A program made the position numbers and the translations under genes. A stretch of 64,000 bases of DNA, taken from Paenalcaligenes niemegkensis. Its GTDB lineage: Bacteria; Pseudomonadota; Gammaproteobacteria; Burkholderiales; Burkholderiaceae_B. Location of the stretch: the NCBI RefSeq assembly GCF_022230885.1, contig NZ_JAKGCT010000004.1:496001-560000 (forward strand), read 5' to 3'. Positions 18,458 through 25,460 of this stretch are shown one piece after another (within the stretch, counting starts at the first letter, position 1; the number at the start of each line of letters is the position of its first letter). The notes beneath the pieces were generated by a model that was not told the origin of the DNA, ran no database searches, and was given only the letters and a program-made list of their open reading frames with translations.

Positions 18458-18581
18458 AGCTCTGTACCTCACGTCTGCTTGCCTTGCGTAGGCTAATAAT
18501 GTGCATGTGGCTATTTCGCTGCGTAACACCATGTTTGCTTTGGTTGGCTTTGTCTTTAACCGGATCAAATGTGATTTCCAT
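18441..18581 (-). pseudogene. BrnT toxin with internal deletion
   Basis: A 46-residue ORF joins the BrnT N-terminus (MEITFDPVKDKANQSKHGV) directly to the BrnT C-terminus (HIISLRKASRREVQSYVEQ), keeping frame. About half of the roughly 90-residue toxin is missing, including the central strands, so it cannot be an active ribonuclease. Overlaps the brnA remnant. Confidence 0.65.
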
Positions 18582-18982
18582 AGAATTAGTGTAGTTACAT
18601 AAACTATTAGGGTCACTTCATTGCTGTTCGCCGGCGCGTTTGAGCGAACCGAACAACTGGTCCCAAACTAGCAGCTTGAGATACCCAGCGACGTTAATTT
18701 CAACGGCAAGCGCAGGACTGGACGCTCACGATCCAAATGGAGAATCAGCTCAGGCTCTCTCACTCTGTCACAGCCGAGGTTGTGATATATTTTTTATTAG
18801 CGTAGGGATACCTACTTTATAGTCTGAGCTGAGGTTTGAGGTGAGTGAGGCAGAAGATCATCCACCTCGGGAAGTACGTGCTAGAGGTCAAAAGAAATAG
18901 CTAGCAACACCAAGCGTCAGGTTTTTAGCTATGAGGTGGCATGTATAGCAACTATTGTGATCTTGAACAGCATCATAACTAG
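18582..18982. other. intergenic stretch, no supported gene
   Basis: About 400 bp between the BrnTA remnant and the 18983 ORF. Both strands contain only short frames without recognisable domains or ribosome binding sites. Confidence 0.6.
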
Positions 18983-19267
18983 TTGATAATCTGGAGAGTG
19001 GCTAATTACTCAGGCAGGTTACGGCCCAAAGCTAACGTTTGGAAAAGGCTATTACACTTCGCTTTGGGGGCCGTCGGCACTGGCGGTTCTTGTACCGTTA
19101 AAAACGGGAGCTGGGTCAATGCGTTGGACTCTCAGTTTTTTACTCACTTCAAGGAGCATGATTATGTCGGTATCAAGCGAAAGCCGAACAAGGCGCATAT
19201 AAAAGCCGTGCGCATTACGGTCGGCGGCAAACAGTACGACATGTATCCAGAACGCATCAAGCAATGA
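18983..19267 (+). CDS. hypothetical protein, possibly a truncated exported protein
   Basis: A frame of up to 94 residues. Its middle (RLLHFALGAVGTGGSC) looks like a late signal or membrane segment and its end is basic (ITVGGKQYDMYPERIKQ). I do not recognise a family. It ends 10 bp before a DUF2214/DUF6644-like membrane gene, so the two may be co-transcribed. The N-terminus is uncertain and the gene may be a fragment. Confidence 0.35.
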   Translation: MIIWRVANYSGRLRPKANVWKRLLHFALGAVGTGGSCTVKNGSWVNALDSQFFTHFKEHDYVGIKRKPNKAHIKAVRITVGGKQYDMYPERIKQ

Positions 19268-19277
19268 CGACACGGCG

Positions 19278-19751
19278 ATGACAGGTTTTTTGCAAGCAAT
19301 TTCCGGCTGGCCCGGTGCCGCCTTCCTGCAGGAATACTGGGTCGCCTATCTCGTTGTCAATGCAGCCCACATCCTTGGTATTGGGCTACTTCTTGGCGCG
19401 ATCCTACCGCTCGATTTGCTTCTTTTACGTTCAACGCGCAGGCGGGATCTGCCTACCCTTGGCCCCTTTCTTGTACGCGCAGCGGCGACGGGCACCGCAC
19501 TCGCGGTAACGACAGGGCTTTGGTTATTCTCAGTGAAGCCGGTGGAGTACGCAGAGAATCCAGCTTTCCTCTTCAAGGCCACACTGCTTGTACTGGCAAT
19601 CTGCAACATCGCACTTCAGCATCGCGGCGAGCACTTTGATGCAGCCCTGCGCAGCGGCCAGCCATCTGTGCGAGTTCGAACCTTGGCCATCACATCCGCC
19701 ATACTTTGGCTTTCTGTCCTCATAGCCGGCCGCTGGATAGGTTTTGTCTGA
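19278..19751 (+). CDS. small integral membrane protein (DUF2214/DUF6644-like)
   Basis: This 157-residue protein has four hydrophobic segments (about 20-48, 65-88, 97-115, 135-155). The opening WVAYLVVNAAHILGIGLLLG and a following LPLDLLLLR are typical of DUF2214/DUF6644 membrane proteins. Their function is unknown. Intact length. Confidence 0.65.
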   Translation: MTGFLQAISGWPGAAFLQEYWVAYLVVNAAHILGIGLLLGAILPLDLLLLRSTRRRDLPTLGPFLVRAAATGTALAVTTGLWLFSVKPVEYAENPAFLFKATLLVLAICNIALQHRGEHFDAALRSGQPSVRVRTLAITSAILWLSVLIAGRWIGFV

Positions 19752-20073
19752 GACGATGTAATTGGCGGGAGATTGTCGGTGGGTGAGTAGCTCCCCTCCC
19801 CTAACACTCAACTCAAGAACCACAATAAAAGCTTGGCAGTTCATTAGGCATCGGTGCTTGCCTTAATAAGTTATTGATCTCGTTGAAGCTATACGCCAAA
19901 CGCTGGGCGTTTATGTCAGTGACAAAGTGGCGTTAGATTTGAATGAGCGTGGGCAAAACACTTGATGCCGTCTATCACCATTGACGACGCACCAAGATAC
20001 AGATCCAGTTTTAATTGTTTTTCCGATATAACTCGAAGGCCAAGGTGACTGTGTTTGCCTGGAACCGACTACT
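19752..20073. other. degenerate stretch with an AbrB/MazE-like remnant
   Basis: Around 19890-19965 a short frame reads AIRQTLGVYVSDKVALDLNE, reminiscent of the swapped-hairpin domain of AbrB/MazE-type antitoxins. The same DNA, diverged, recurs at about 38112-38245 (CTCCCCTAACAC followed by TGACAAAGTGG). No complete gene remains. Confidence 0.35.
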
Positions 20074-20454
20074 TTAAACGTGGATAAACTCAGCAGGCGG
20101 TTGAATCAGGTTTTCAGCAGCTATTCCAAGTTCTGTATGCAGCTTCCAAATCATCGGCAGCGCAAGAGATCACTTACGATTCAAGATTTCGTATACGCGA
20201 TTGCGACGGCCAATCATTGGCTCTAAATCTTTAGCAGTAAGCCCAGCTTGCTCCATTCAAAACTTAATGGCTTCAATGGGGTCAGGCAGGTCAATAGGAA
20301 AAGCCTTGGCTTCATAGACTTGTATTAGCGTTGTAAGCACATCCAAGTAGTCTCCCTCAGGAGTACCGATATCAGGATCGGACTCCATTAAGCGAGAAAC
20401 CACTTTAAGCGCCTTTTTATAGTCTGCTTCGGTACGGATTGGATGAATTTCCAT
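20074..20454 (-). pseudogene. HigA-type antitoxin with two nonsense codons
   Basis: A 127-codon frame matches COG5499 HigA-like antitoxins end to end: MEIHPIRTEADYKKALKVVS, then DPIEAIKF-stop-MEQAGLTAKDLEPMIGRRN, then a second stop, then LPMIWKLHTELGIAAENLIQPP. Both stops are TGA where the family has Arg, consistent with CGA to TGA transitions. It is otherwise full length. A shorter copy of the 5' part sits at 23942-24124. Confidence 0.75.
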
Positions 20455-20760
20455 GATTCACTCCATTTCTACTGTTTCGACGTCAATTTAGCTTTCAAGC
20501 GCAGCCCGCGTCTCTGCTGACAATTTTTCGATGACGCTCAAATACGCCGCTGCGGTTGCGTCAGGTTGACGCCGCCCTTGTTCCCAGCCCTTGAGCGTTG
20601 CCAGCGGAATACGGTAGGATGAAGAAAAAGCTTGCTGCGGCATCTTGAGCCGTTTGCGCAGGCTAGGCACGTCAGGTACCTCTACCACATGCACCCGCGC
20701 TGCTTTTGATTGCCCCTTCGCGTGAGCTACCGCTTGATTCAAACTCTCAATCAAATCGTC
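20271..20760. repeat. direct repeat R1, copy B (about 490 bp)
   Basis: This segment carries the HigA 5' part plus the HTH antitoxin gene. It is repeated in the same orientation at 23940-24430 with few differences. A shorter third copy of its antitoxin end is at 17323-17494. Confidence 0.85.
20488..20754 (-). pseudogene. HTH antitoxin, 5'-truncated (repeat copy B)
   Basis: Nearly identical to the antitoxin at 24158-24448 from LIESLNQAVAH onward, but the ATG and the first few codons are replaced by unrelated sequence. Only a TTG is available. The helix-turn-helix (RKRLKMPQQAFSSSYRIPLA and the following helix) is present, with MPQQ in place of MSQQ. No toxin directly precedes it; the next module upstream has its own antitoxin. 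Confidence 0.65.
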
Positions 20761-20784
20761 GGGAACGGTTGCGTTCGCACTTAT

Positions 20785-21090
20785 TTATATTGTATCGAAT
20801 GGCGCATGCAAGGCTTTGATTGCCACTTCGGGCGCAGTATTCACGATTTTCAACAGTGCGGCTGCCGGGCCTGTAGGCGTACGACGATGTTGTTCCCAAT
20901 TTTGCAACGTTCGTACACTCACATGAATAGCGGTCGCAAACTCTTCTTGTGACAATTTAGTGCGCTCACGAACAGCTTTGACGTCAATTGATTCAACCTC
21001 AAACTGGCGTGACGGTTGCAATTTTCCGTGGCGAATGGCCTTAGCCTCTATCAAGCTTTGTTTCAGTTCAACAAATAGATTTTTATCCAT
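20785..21090 (-). CDS. XRE-family antitoxin (NadS/HigA2-like)
   Basis: This 101-residue protein has an HTH in the centre: VKAVRERTKLSQEEFATAIH, followed by VRTLQNWEQHRRTPTGPAA. This is the pattern of antitoxins that pair with RelE/HigB2 toxins. It begins 2 bp after the toxin stop. It probably autoregulates the operon. Intact. Confidence 0.87.
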   Translation of the reverse strand: MDKNLFVELKQSLIEAKAIRHGKLQPSRQFEVESIDVKAVRERTKLSQEEFATAIHVSVRTLQNWEQHRRTPTGPAAALLKIVNTAPEVAIKALHAPFDTI

Positions 21091-21092
21091 GG

Positions 21093-21407
21093 CTATAATT
21101 CCTTAACCAGATCGTGTAATACAGCAAGTTCCACTTTAGTCAGCGTATCTTTTTTAGATTTAGGATAAGCAACCAGCATGTAAATTTGGTGATCTGCGGC
21201 AACCCAGTAATAAATCACTCGAACTCCCCCGCTTTTTTCTGTCCCTGACCGAGCAAAACTCAACTTCCTGATTCCTCCACCCCCAGAAATAATCGGACCC
21301 TTACTTGAGTTTTCTACAAGTTCATTTAGCAATGAACGATACTCATCATCTGCTAACAACGTGGTTATTTGTTTAGTGAATGTAGGGGTTTCAATAAATA
21401 CCATCAT
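21093..21407 (-). CDS. RelE/HigB2-family toxin
   Basis: This 104-residue toxin reads FIETPTFTKQITTLLADDEY, then GGGGIRKLSFARSG, then GGVRVIYYWVAADHQIYMLVAYPKSKKDTL. This is the canonical order of the HigB2/RelE fold including the aromatic strand. First gene of a toxin-antitoxin pair with 20785-21090. Two adjacent ATGs are possible starts. Intact. Confidence 0.88.
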   Translation of the reverse strand: MMVFIETPTFTKQITTLLADDEYRSLLNELVENSSKGPIISGGGGIRKLSFARSGTEKSGGVRVIYYWVAADHQIYMLVAYPKSKKDTLTKVELAVLHDLVKEL

Positions 21408-21552
21408 TGATATGATACGCCAATGGCGTAGTAAATTTGATTGTTAAAAAAATCTTTCTAGTGCCGTATCACCGCCTTCGGTGATAGTGAAATCGTTTGC
21501 GTTCATTTCAGTGCTCTGACAAATCGTTTGTAGCGATTGGGTTTACATCAGA

Positions 21553-21715
21553 ACTAATAAAAATTTGGATTTGCTGATCAGTCATCGGTATAGATTCGCA
21601 CATAGCAGTAACATTCAACGTATCTACAATAGCAACAAAAGACCGCTTAGCCTGAGTGCATCTATGACAGAAGCATCCTGGCTGGCCGCCCTACCCACTT
21701 CAATTGTTTGAACTC
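21553..21715. repeat. 163-bp direct repeat R2, copy 1
   Basis: Repeated at 24993-25155 in the same orientation and at the same length with scattered substitutions. It holds the 3' end of a BrnA-like antitoxin on the minus strand plus downstream DNA. Similarity continues more weakly to about 21940 and 25335. Confidence 0.85.
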
Positions 21716-21823
21716 GGCTAGGCTTAACTCATCAGTATCTGGGTCTGCAGCAATACCAGCGTTGATCGCTGCGTCTTCTACCTCAGTGGGCATAATTAAT
21801 AGAGCATAGGGTCTGGGCGTCAT
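21662..21823 (-). pseudogene. BrnA-like antitoxin, truncated
   Basis: A 53-codon ORF reading MPTEVEDAAINAGIAADPDT and then LAEFKQLKWVGRPARMLLS-stop. It matches the N-terminal half of BrnA; the DNA-binding C-terminal half is gone. No BrnT precedes it. Confidence 0.6.
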
Positions 21824-21943
21824 GCTTGCACAAGGCCTTCGCACCTTACAAGGTTCCGAAGCGAGCAACGCCAACAGTTGGAGATGAAGCGCAAGAAGTG
21901 TCTCGTGCGTGACTCATCCCCGCACCTGCGAGGAACACTCGAC

Positions 21944-21983
21944 AAGACCCAATTTGGGTCTTATGATACCCAAATTGAGTCTT
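21944..21983. promoter_or_regulatory. twin palindromic operator of the MNT/HEPN module
   Basis: AAGACCCAATTTGGGTCTT (21944-21962) is a perfect 9-1-9 palindrome. A second site, GATACCCAAATTGAGTCTT (21965-21983), matches it at 14 of 19 positions. The centres are exactly 21 bp apart, two helical turns, and the ATG at 21997 follows. The adjacent gene has its own winged HTH, so autoregulation is likely. Confidence 0.75.
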
Positions 21984-21996
21984 ATTTGGTGTAGGT

Positions 21997-22572
21997 ATGG
22001 CAAAGACAAGTGTCGGTGATGCTCTTTTTACCAAAACACAGCAGAAAGTGCTGGCTGTGCTGTTTGGTCAGCCGGATAAAAGTTTCTATTTGAATGAACT
22101 GGTACGCTTAGCTAACATGGGAAGAGGCGCGATTAGCCGTGAAGTCAGCAAGCTAACAGATGCAGGTTTACTCGTAATGCATAAGCAAGGTAATCAAACC
22201 CATTACCAAGTGAATCCGGCTTCACCGATTTCAGCAGAGCTAGTCTCTCTGGTTAGAAAAACCTTTGGTGTGGCCGAGGTGTTAAAAACAACGTTAGCAC
22301 CGCTTTTCCCACAGTTAAAACAAGCTTTTGTCTATGGTTCAATCGCCAAGGGGGAGGCGCACGCAGGCAGCGATGTGGATTTGATGTTGGTGGGCGATGA
22401 CATCAGCTATAGCGAAGTCATGAGTTTGCTCGAAAGTGCTGAGCAAGCCTTACAGCGCACCGTTAATCCAACGATTTATACACCTCAGGAGTTCGCCGAA
22501 CGCTTTGAGCAAGGGCAAAGCTTTTTGACTAAGGTGATGGAACAAGAAAGGTTAGACTTGTTGCGGGATTAA
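21997..22572 (+). CDS. MNT-type nucleotidyltransferase antitoxin with winged HTH
   Basis: This 191-residue protein fuses an N-terminal winged helix (about 10-75: FYLNELVRLANMGRGAISRE, then LTDAGLLVMHKQGNQTHYQ) to a minimal nucleotidyltransferase. The catalytic pattern is G114-S115 in VYGSIAKGE plus D126 and D128 in GSDVDLM. MNT proteins antagonise the HEPN toxin by adding nucleotides to it. The partner gene starts 18 bp downstream. The palindromes just upstream fit binding by the winged helix. Confidence 0.82.
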   Translation: MAKTSVGDALFTKTQQKVLAVLFGQPDKSFYLNELVRLANMGRGAISREVSKLTDAGLLVMHKQGNQTHYQVNPASPISAELVSLVRKTFGVAEVLKTTLAPLFPQLKQAFVYGSIAKGEAHAGSDVDLMLVGDDISYSEVMSLLESAEQALQRTVNPTIYTPQEFAERFEQGQSFLTKVMEQERLDLLRD

Positions 22573-22589
22573 GATCTGAAGGAAACTCT

Positions 22590-23005
22590 ATGGATGCATT
22601 AGAAAATTTAGTCAAAATTAATCAATTAAAAGCAAACCTTTTAATGCTAACGAGTTTGCAGGCATGCTGCGAGCCGGTGATAATAAATTAAAAGATGTAG
22701 CGATTTCAGGATTAAGTGAGGATAGCCGATTTATGTTGGCCTACGGTGCTGCCTATAGCTTTTCTTTAGCTGCGCTACGTTGGCATGGTTATCGCTCAGA
22801 TAGTCGCTATTTGGTATTTCAGTGTTTACAGCATACGTTGGGATTAGATAAGGCCAAATGGCGTATTTTGGATAAGTGCCATAATGCACGTAACCTTGCC
22901 GAGTACGAGGGGCATATGGATATTAACCCTCAATTATTAAAAGAATTAATAAGTATTACTGACGAAATTCAAGGATTAGTTAAATCGCTAAAACCAAAGG
23001 AATAA
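22590..23005 (+). pseudogene. HEPN-type partner of the MNT protein, frameshifted
   Basis: ATG 22590 has a good AAGGAAA ribosome binding site and reads MDALENLVKINQLKA. The frame then breaks at the CC at 22637-22638; one more C restores NPFNANEFAGMLRAGDNKLKDVA and the rest to 23005. The C-terminal part contains KCHNARNLAEYEGH, the R-N and His of a HEPN-like RNase site. Without the shift it would be about 138 residues. If the shift is real, the toxin is dead while the antitoxin survives. Confidence 0.72.
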
Positions 23006-23133
23006 ATAATTAAGATCGGTACCAATAGAATGGCAAGCTGTCCGGTTTCACTTGCTTGCAGGCATGTCACGTAAATGCATCTCTTCCGGAAATGCCCCTC
23101 TCTCAGGAAATTGCCAAGGGTACTTAACCGCAT

Positions 23134-23251
23134 CCTCTAGGTTATCGCGTTTACTATGCTCGTGAGGGCTGCGTTGTTTATGAATGGCGGCGATAAATCC
23201 ACCCAAAAGAAAGACATCAAAACCGCGCTTGAAATAGCGCGGAAACTGTAA
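23134..23251 (+). pseudogene. RelE/HigB-like toxin, 3' remnant
   Basis: Reads GYRVYYAREGCVVY, then, after a small deletion that changes frame, NGGDKSTQKKDIKTALEIARKL-stop. This is the characteristic end of the toxins that precede HI1420-like antidotes. The intact antidote begins 11 bp downstream. Confidence 0.6.
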
Positions 23252-23262
23252 GAGAGACCGTC

Positions 23263-23565
23263 ATGGAAAAAATCAAACTACGTAAATGGGATGCAGCCGA
23301 ACACCTCAAGACTGAAGAGGATGTAGTTCTGTATCTACAGGCCTGCATGGACGAAGCTGGCGATGACGCGGCATTCATCGCTGCTGCGTTAGGTGATGTT
23401 GCCCGCGCTAAAGGCATGACACAACTCGCCAAGGACACCGGCCTGGGCAGAGAAAGCCTTTATAAAGCGCTGTCCGGTGAAGGTAACCCAAGCTTCGGGA
23501 CTATCCTAAAAGTAATGCACGCGTTAGGCATCAAGCTGCAACCGCAATCCGTTTCCCACGCTTAA
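23263..23565 (+). CDS. HI1420-like addiction-module antidote protein
   Basis: This 100-residue antitoxin reads LRKWDAAEHLKTEEDVVLYL, then AAFIAAALGDVARAKGMTQL and GLGRESLYKALSGEGNPSF. That is the N-terminal toxin-binding part plus the XRE-type HTH of the putative addiction-module antidote family. The ribosome binding site AGAGAG precedes the ATG. The toxin upstream is degraded, so this is an orphan antitoxin. A terminator follows. Confidence 0.87.
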   Translation: MEKIKLRKWDAAEHLKTEEDVVLYLQACMDEAGDDAAFIAAALGDVARAKGMTQLAKDTGLGRESLYKALSGEGNPSFGTILKVMHALGIKLQPQSVSHA

Positions 23566-23594
23566 AAGCAGCAGCCCTCTCTCAAACGGCAAAA

Positions 23595-23618
23595 AAAGCG
23601 CCCTTGAGGCGCTTTCTT
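23595..23618 (+). terminator. rho-independent terminator after the antidote gene
   Basis: AAAGCGCC (23595-23602), a 5-nt loop, and GGCGCTTT (23608-23615), followed by CTTTC. A perfect 8-bp stem 30 bp after the antidote stop. Confidence 0.85.
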
Positions 23619-23691
23619 TCGTTCGTTCTGATGCTTCGTTCCTGCTTATGGTGAGAATTTACGTAAGGTTCCGGCGCGTCAAACCCTTGAC

Positions 23692-23907
23692 ATGGCACCG
23701 GCGAACTGGTTTGCCCTCAAGCCCCTGCAAGTGACCGACGATTGCAAAGCCGAGGCACCGACACCAGTCGCGCCAACGCCTGAACGAGACGGGACTGGCT
23801 CAACGATTGAGCTTGAGTTGGCGAATCAGGTGCTGAGCATGAAGGTACGCTGGCCAGTCAGCGAGCACAACGCCCTGGCGCAGCGGACACGGGAACTGTT
23901 TACGTGA
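23692..23907 (+). pseudogene. possible IS66-type accessory ORF remnant
   Basis: The stretch FALKPLQVTD, the proline-rich linker and ELELANQV resemble the C-terminal half of IS66 TnpA-like accessory proteins. The end does not continue into that family. No terminal inverted repeats or tnpB/tnpC are nearby. Weak. Confidence 0.25.
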
Positions 23908-23939
23908 TCCGTGTTGATCAAATCTGGCTGGCCACCCAA

Positions 23940-24430
23940 CTTCAATGGGGATAAGGCAGATCAATAGGAAAAGCCTTGGCCTCATAGACTTGTATTAGTG
24001 TTGTAAGCACATCCAGGTGGTCGCCTTCAGGAGTGCCAATATCAGGATCGGACTCCATTAGGCGAGAAACCACTTTGAGCGCCTTTTTATAGTCTGCTTC
24101 GGTACGGATTGAATAGATTTCCATAATTCACTCCATTTCTACTGTTTCGGCGTCAACTTAGCTTTCAAGTGCGGCCCGCGTCTCTGCTGACAATTTTTCG
24201 ATGACGCTCAAATACGCCGCTGCGGTTGCGTCAGGTTGACGCCGCCCTTGTTCCCAGCCCTTGAGCGTTGCCAGAGGAATACGGTAGGCTGAAGAAAAAG
24301 CTTGCTGCGACATCTTGAGCCGTTTGCGCAGGCTACGTACATCGGGTACCTCTACCACATGCACCCGCGCCGCTTTTGATTGTCCATTCGTGTGAGCTAC
24401 CGCTTGATTCAAACTCTCAATCAAATCGTC
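23940..24430. repeat. direct repeat R1, copy C (about 490 bp)
   Basis: Second long copy of the segment at 20271-20760, same orientation, offset about 3670 bp. It includes the HigA 5' part and the full HTH antitoxin gene. At its left end the HigA sequence is joined to a BrnA-like 3' sequence. Confidence 0.85.
23942..24124 (-). pseudogene. HigA-type antitoxin, truncated after residue 57
   Basis: Identical in most positions to the first 57 residues of the 20074-20454 gene, then diverging at DLPYPH-stop. The DNA crosses at TTGAAGT into sequence that resembles the BrnA tail (VGRPA region). The HTH is missing. Confidence 0.65.
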
Positions 24431-24448
24431 GCCAAAAGTCGTTCCCAT
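24158..24448 (-). CDS. HTH antitoxin (XRE type), complete copy
   Basis: This 97-residue protein from ATG 24448, which has AAAGGAG 6 nt upstream, starts 1 bp after the toxin stop. The HTH spans about 45-80 (SLRKRLKMSQQAFSSAYRIP, then LKGWEQGRRQPDATAAAYL). This intact copy explains the two damaged ones at 17341 and 20488. It is the antitoxin of the 24450-24803 toxin and the likely operon repressor. Confidence 0.85.
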   Translation of the reverse strand: MGTTFGDDLIESLNQAVAHTNGQSKAARVHVVEVPDVRSLRKRLKMSQQAFSSAYRIPLATLKGWEQGRRQPDATAAAYLSVIEKLSAETRAALES

Positions 24449-24449
24449 T

Positions 24450-24803
24450 TCAATCTCCTTTCCCACTATGCCGCTCTTTCAGCAGTAGGGTCAGTTTTGT
24501 CACCTGTTGCTTCTGACCCGGCGTCAAGTCAGTGCTCGTGGCCATAGCATAGGTCAGCAACATATAAATCGGGGCGTCCGTATGGTAGTAGAAGTAAATC
24601 ACACGTGCGCCACCACGCTTGCCGATACCGGATCTACTCCATCGCAATTTTCGAACGCCACCCGTTCCGGGTATGACATCTCCGCCTTCGGGGTTACGCG
24701 CCACATAATCAATCAACTCTGCCCGTTCTTCGTCTGTCCAGATTGCTTTCGCTAAATTGAGAAATACGGAAAGCTCAACGACGGTGATGGGCTTTACTTT
24801 CAT
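24450..24803 (-). CDS. RelE/HigB2-family toxin
   Basis: This 117-residue toxin reads ELIDYVARNPEGGDVIPGTG, then GVRKLRWSRSGIGKRGGARV and IYFYYHTDAPIYMLLTYAM. This is the HigB2 fold with the conserved aromatic and basic strand. ATG 24803 is the simplest start; ATG 24821 in frame adds six residues, and neither has a clear ribosome binding site. Paired with the HTH antitoxin at 24158-24448. Confidence 0.85.
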   Translation of the reverse strand: MKVKPITVVELSVFLNLAKAIWTDEERAELIDYVARNPEGGDVIPGTGGVRKLRWSRSGIGKRGGARVIYFYYHTDAPIYMLLTYAMATSTDLTPGQKQQVTKLTLLLKERHSGKGD

Positions 24804-24992
24804 TATTTTAATATACGTCATTGACGTCCACTCAACAAGAAAAACACGCCAATTTTTTAGCCTGCTGCAATCTGACACGATCGCCAACCGAAACAAAGAC
24901 ATCTAAATTGTAATGCTTGATCGATCACGAACATGCCGTTTACCCTCTTGGTGAACTATCGAGTATTCCTCGATAGTTGATTTTTTATCAGG

Positions 24993-25155
24993 ACTAATAA
25001 AAATTTGGATTTACTGATCAGTCATCGGTATAGATTCGCACATAGCAGTAACAATCAGGGTATCTACAATAGCAGTAAAAGACCGCTAAACCTGAGTGTA
25101 TCTATGACAGAAGCATCCTGGTTGGCCGCCCTACCCGCTTCAATTATTTGAACTC
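24993..25155. repeat. 163-bp direct repeat R2, copy 2
   Basis: Counterpart of 21553-21715. Each R2 copy lies beyond a RelE-type toxin gene, which suggests duplication of a larger block made of R1, toxin and R2. Confidence 0.85.
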
Positions 25156-25190
25156 AAACTGACTCAATTTATCGGTATCTGCGTCTGATG
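25102..25190 (-). pseudogene. BrnA-like antitoxin tail, second copy
   Basis: Reads ADTDKLSQFEFK, stop, then LKRVGRPTRMLLS-stop, matching the remnant at 21662-21823 with an extra nonsense codon. Only about 29 codons remain. Confidence 0.5.
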
Positions 25191-25460
25191 GTTCAGGACA
25201 GTTCTGTACACACAGAAGCAATGAAACTGACTACATATTGTCAGCGGCATAGTTTGTAGCCTGACAACGGAATATGAAGCGCGAGAAGTATCTCGTGCCA
25301 TGGTTCATTCATACACGTGCGAGGAGCACAAAACTCAAGCTCTTTTGAAAGTTAACGATAGAGCAATTAAAGTAGCGGCCTTAGTAGCCCTGGCTAAGTG
25401 CACGATTAAGTAGCTAGTTCAGAACATTTTATTTTGTTACAGTAAACAGGCTGATGCCTG
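25191..25460. other. intergenic stretch upstream of the large NTPase gene
   Basis: No gene seen. The segment to about 25335 is still weakly similar to 21830-21940 (TCTCGTGC, GTGCGAGGAGCAC). The remaining 120 bp are AT-richer and probably hold the promoter of the NTPase gene; no operator is evident. Confidence 0.5.

Noticed and set aside
23692..23907. A complete IS66 element
   Set aside because: Only a weak fragment of an accessory ORF is visible; no terminal repeats or other IS66 genes.
15513..25190. Idea that the toxin-antitoxin field is an integron cassette array
   Set aside because: No attC-like elements separate the modules, and orientations and spacing do not fit cassettes; repeats R1 and R2 explain the structure better.
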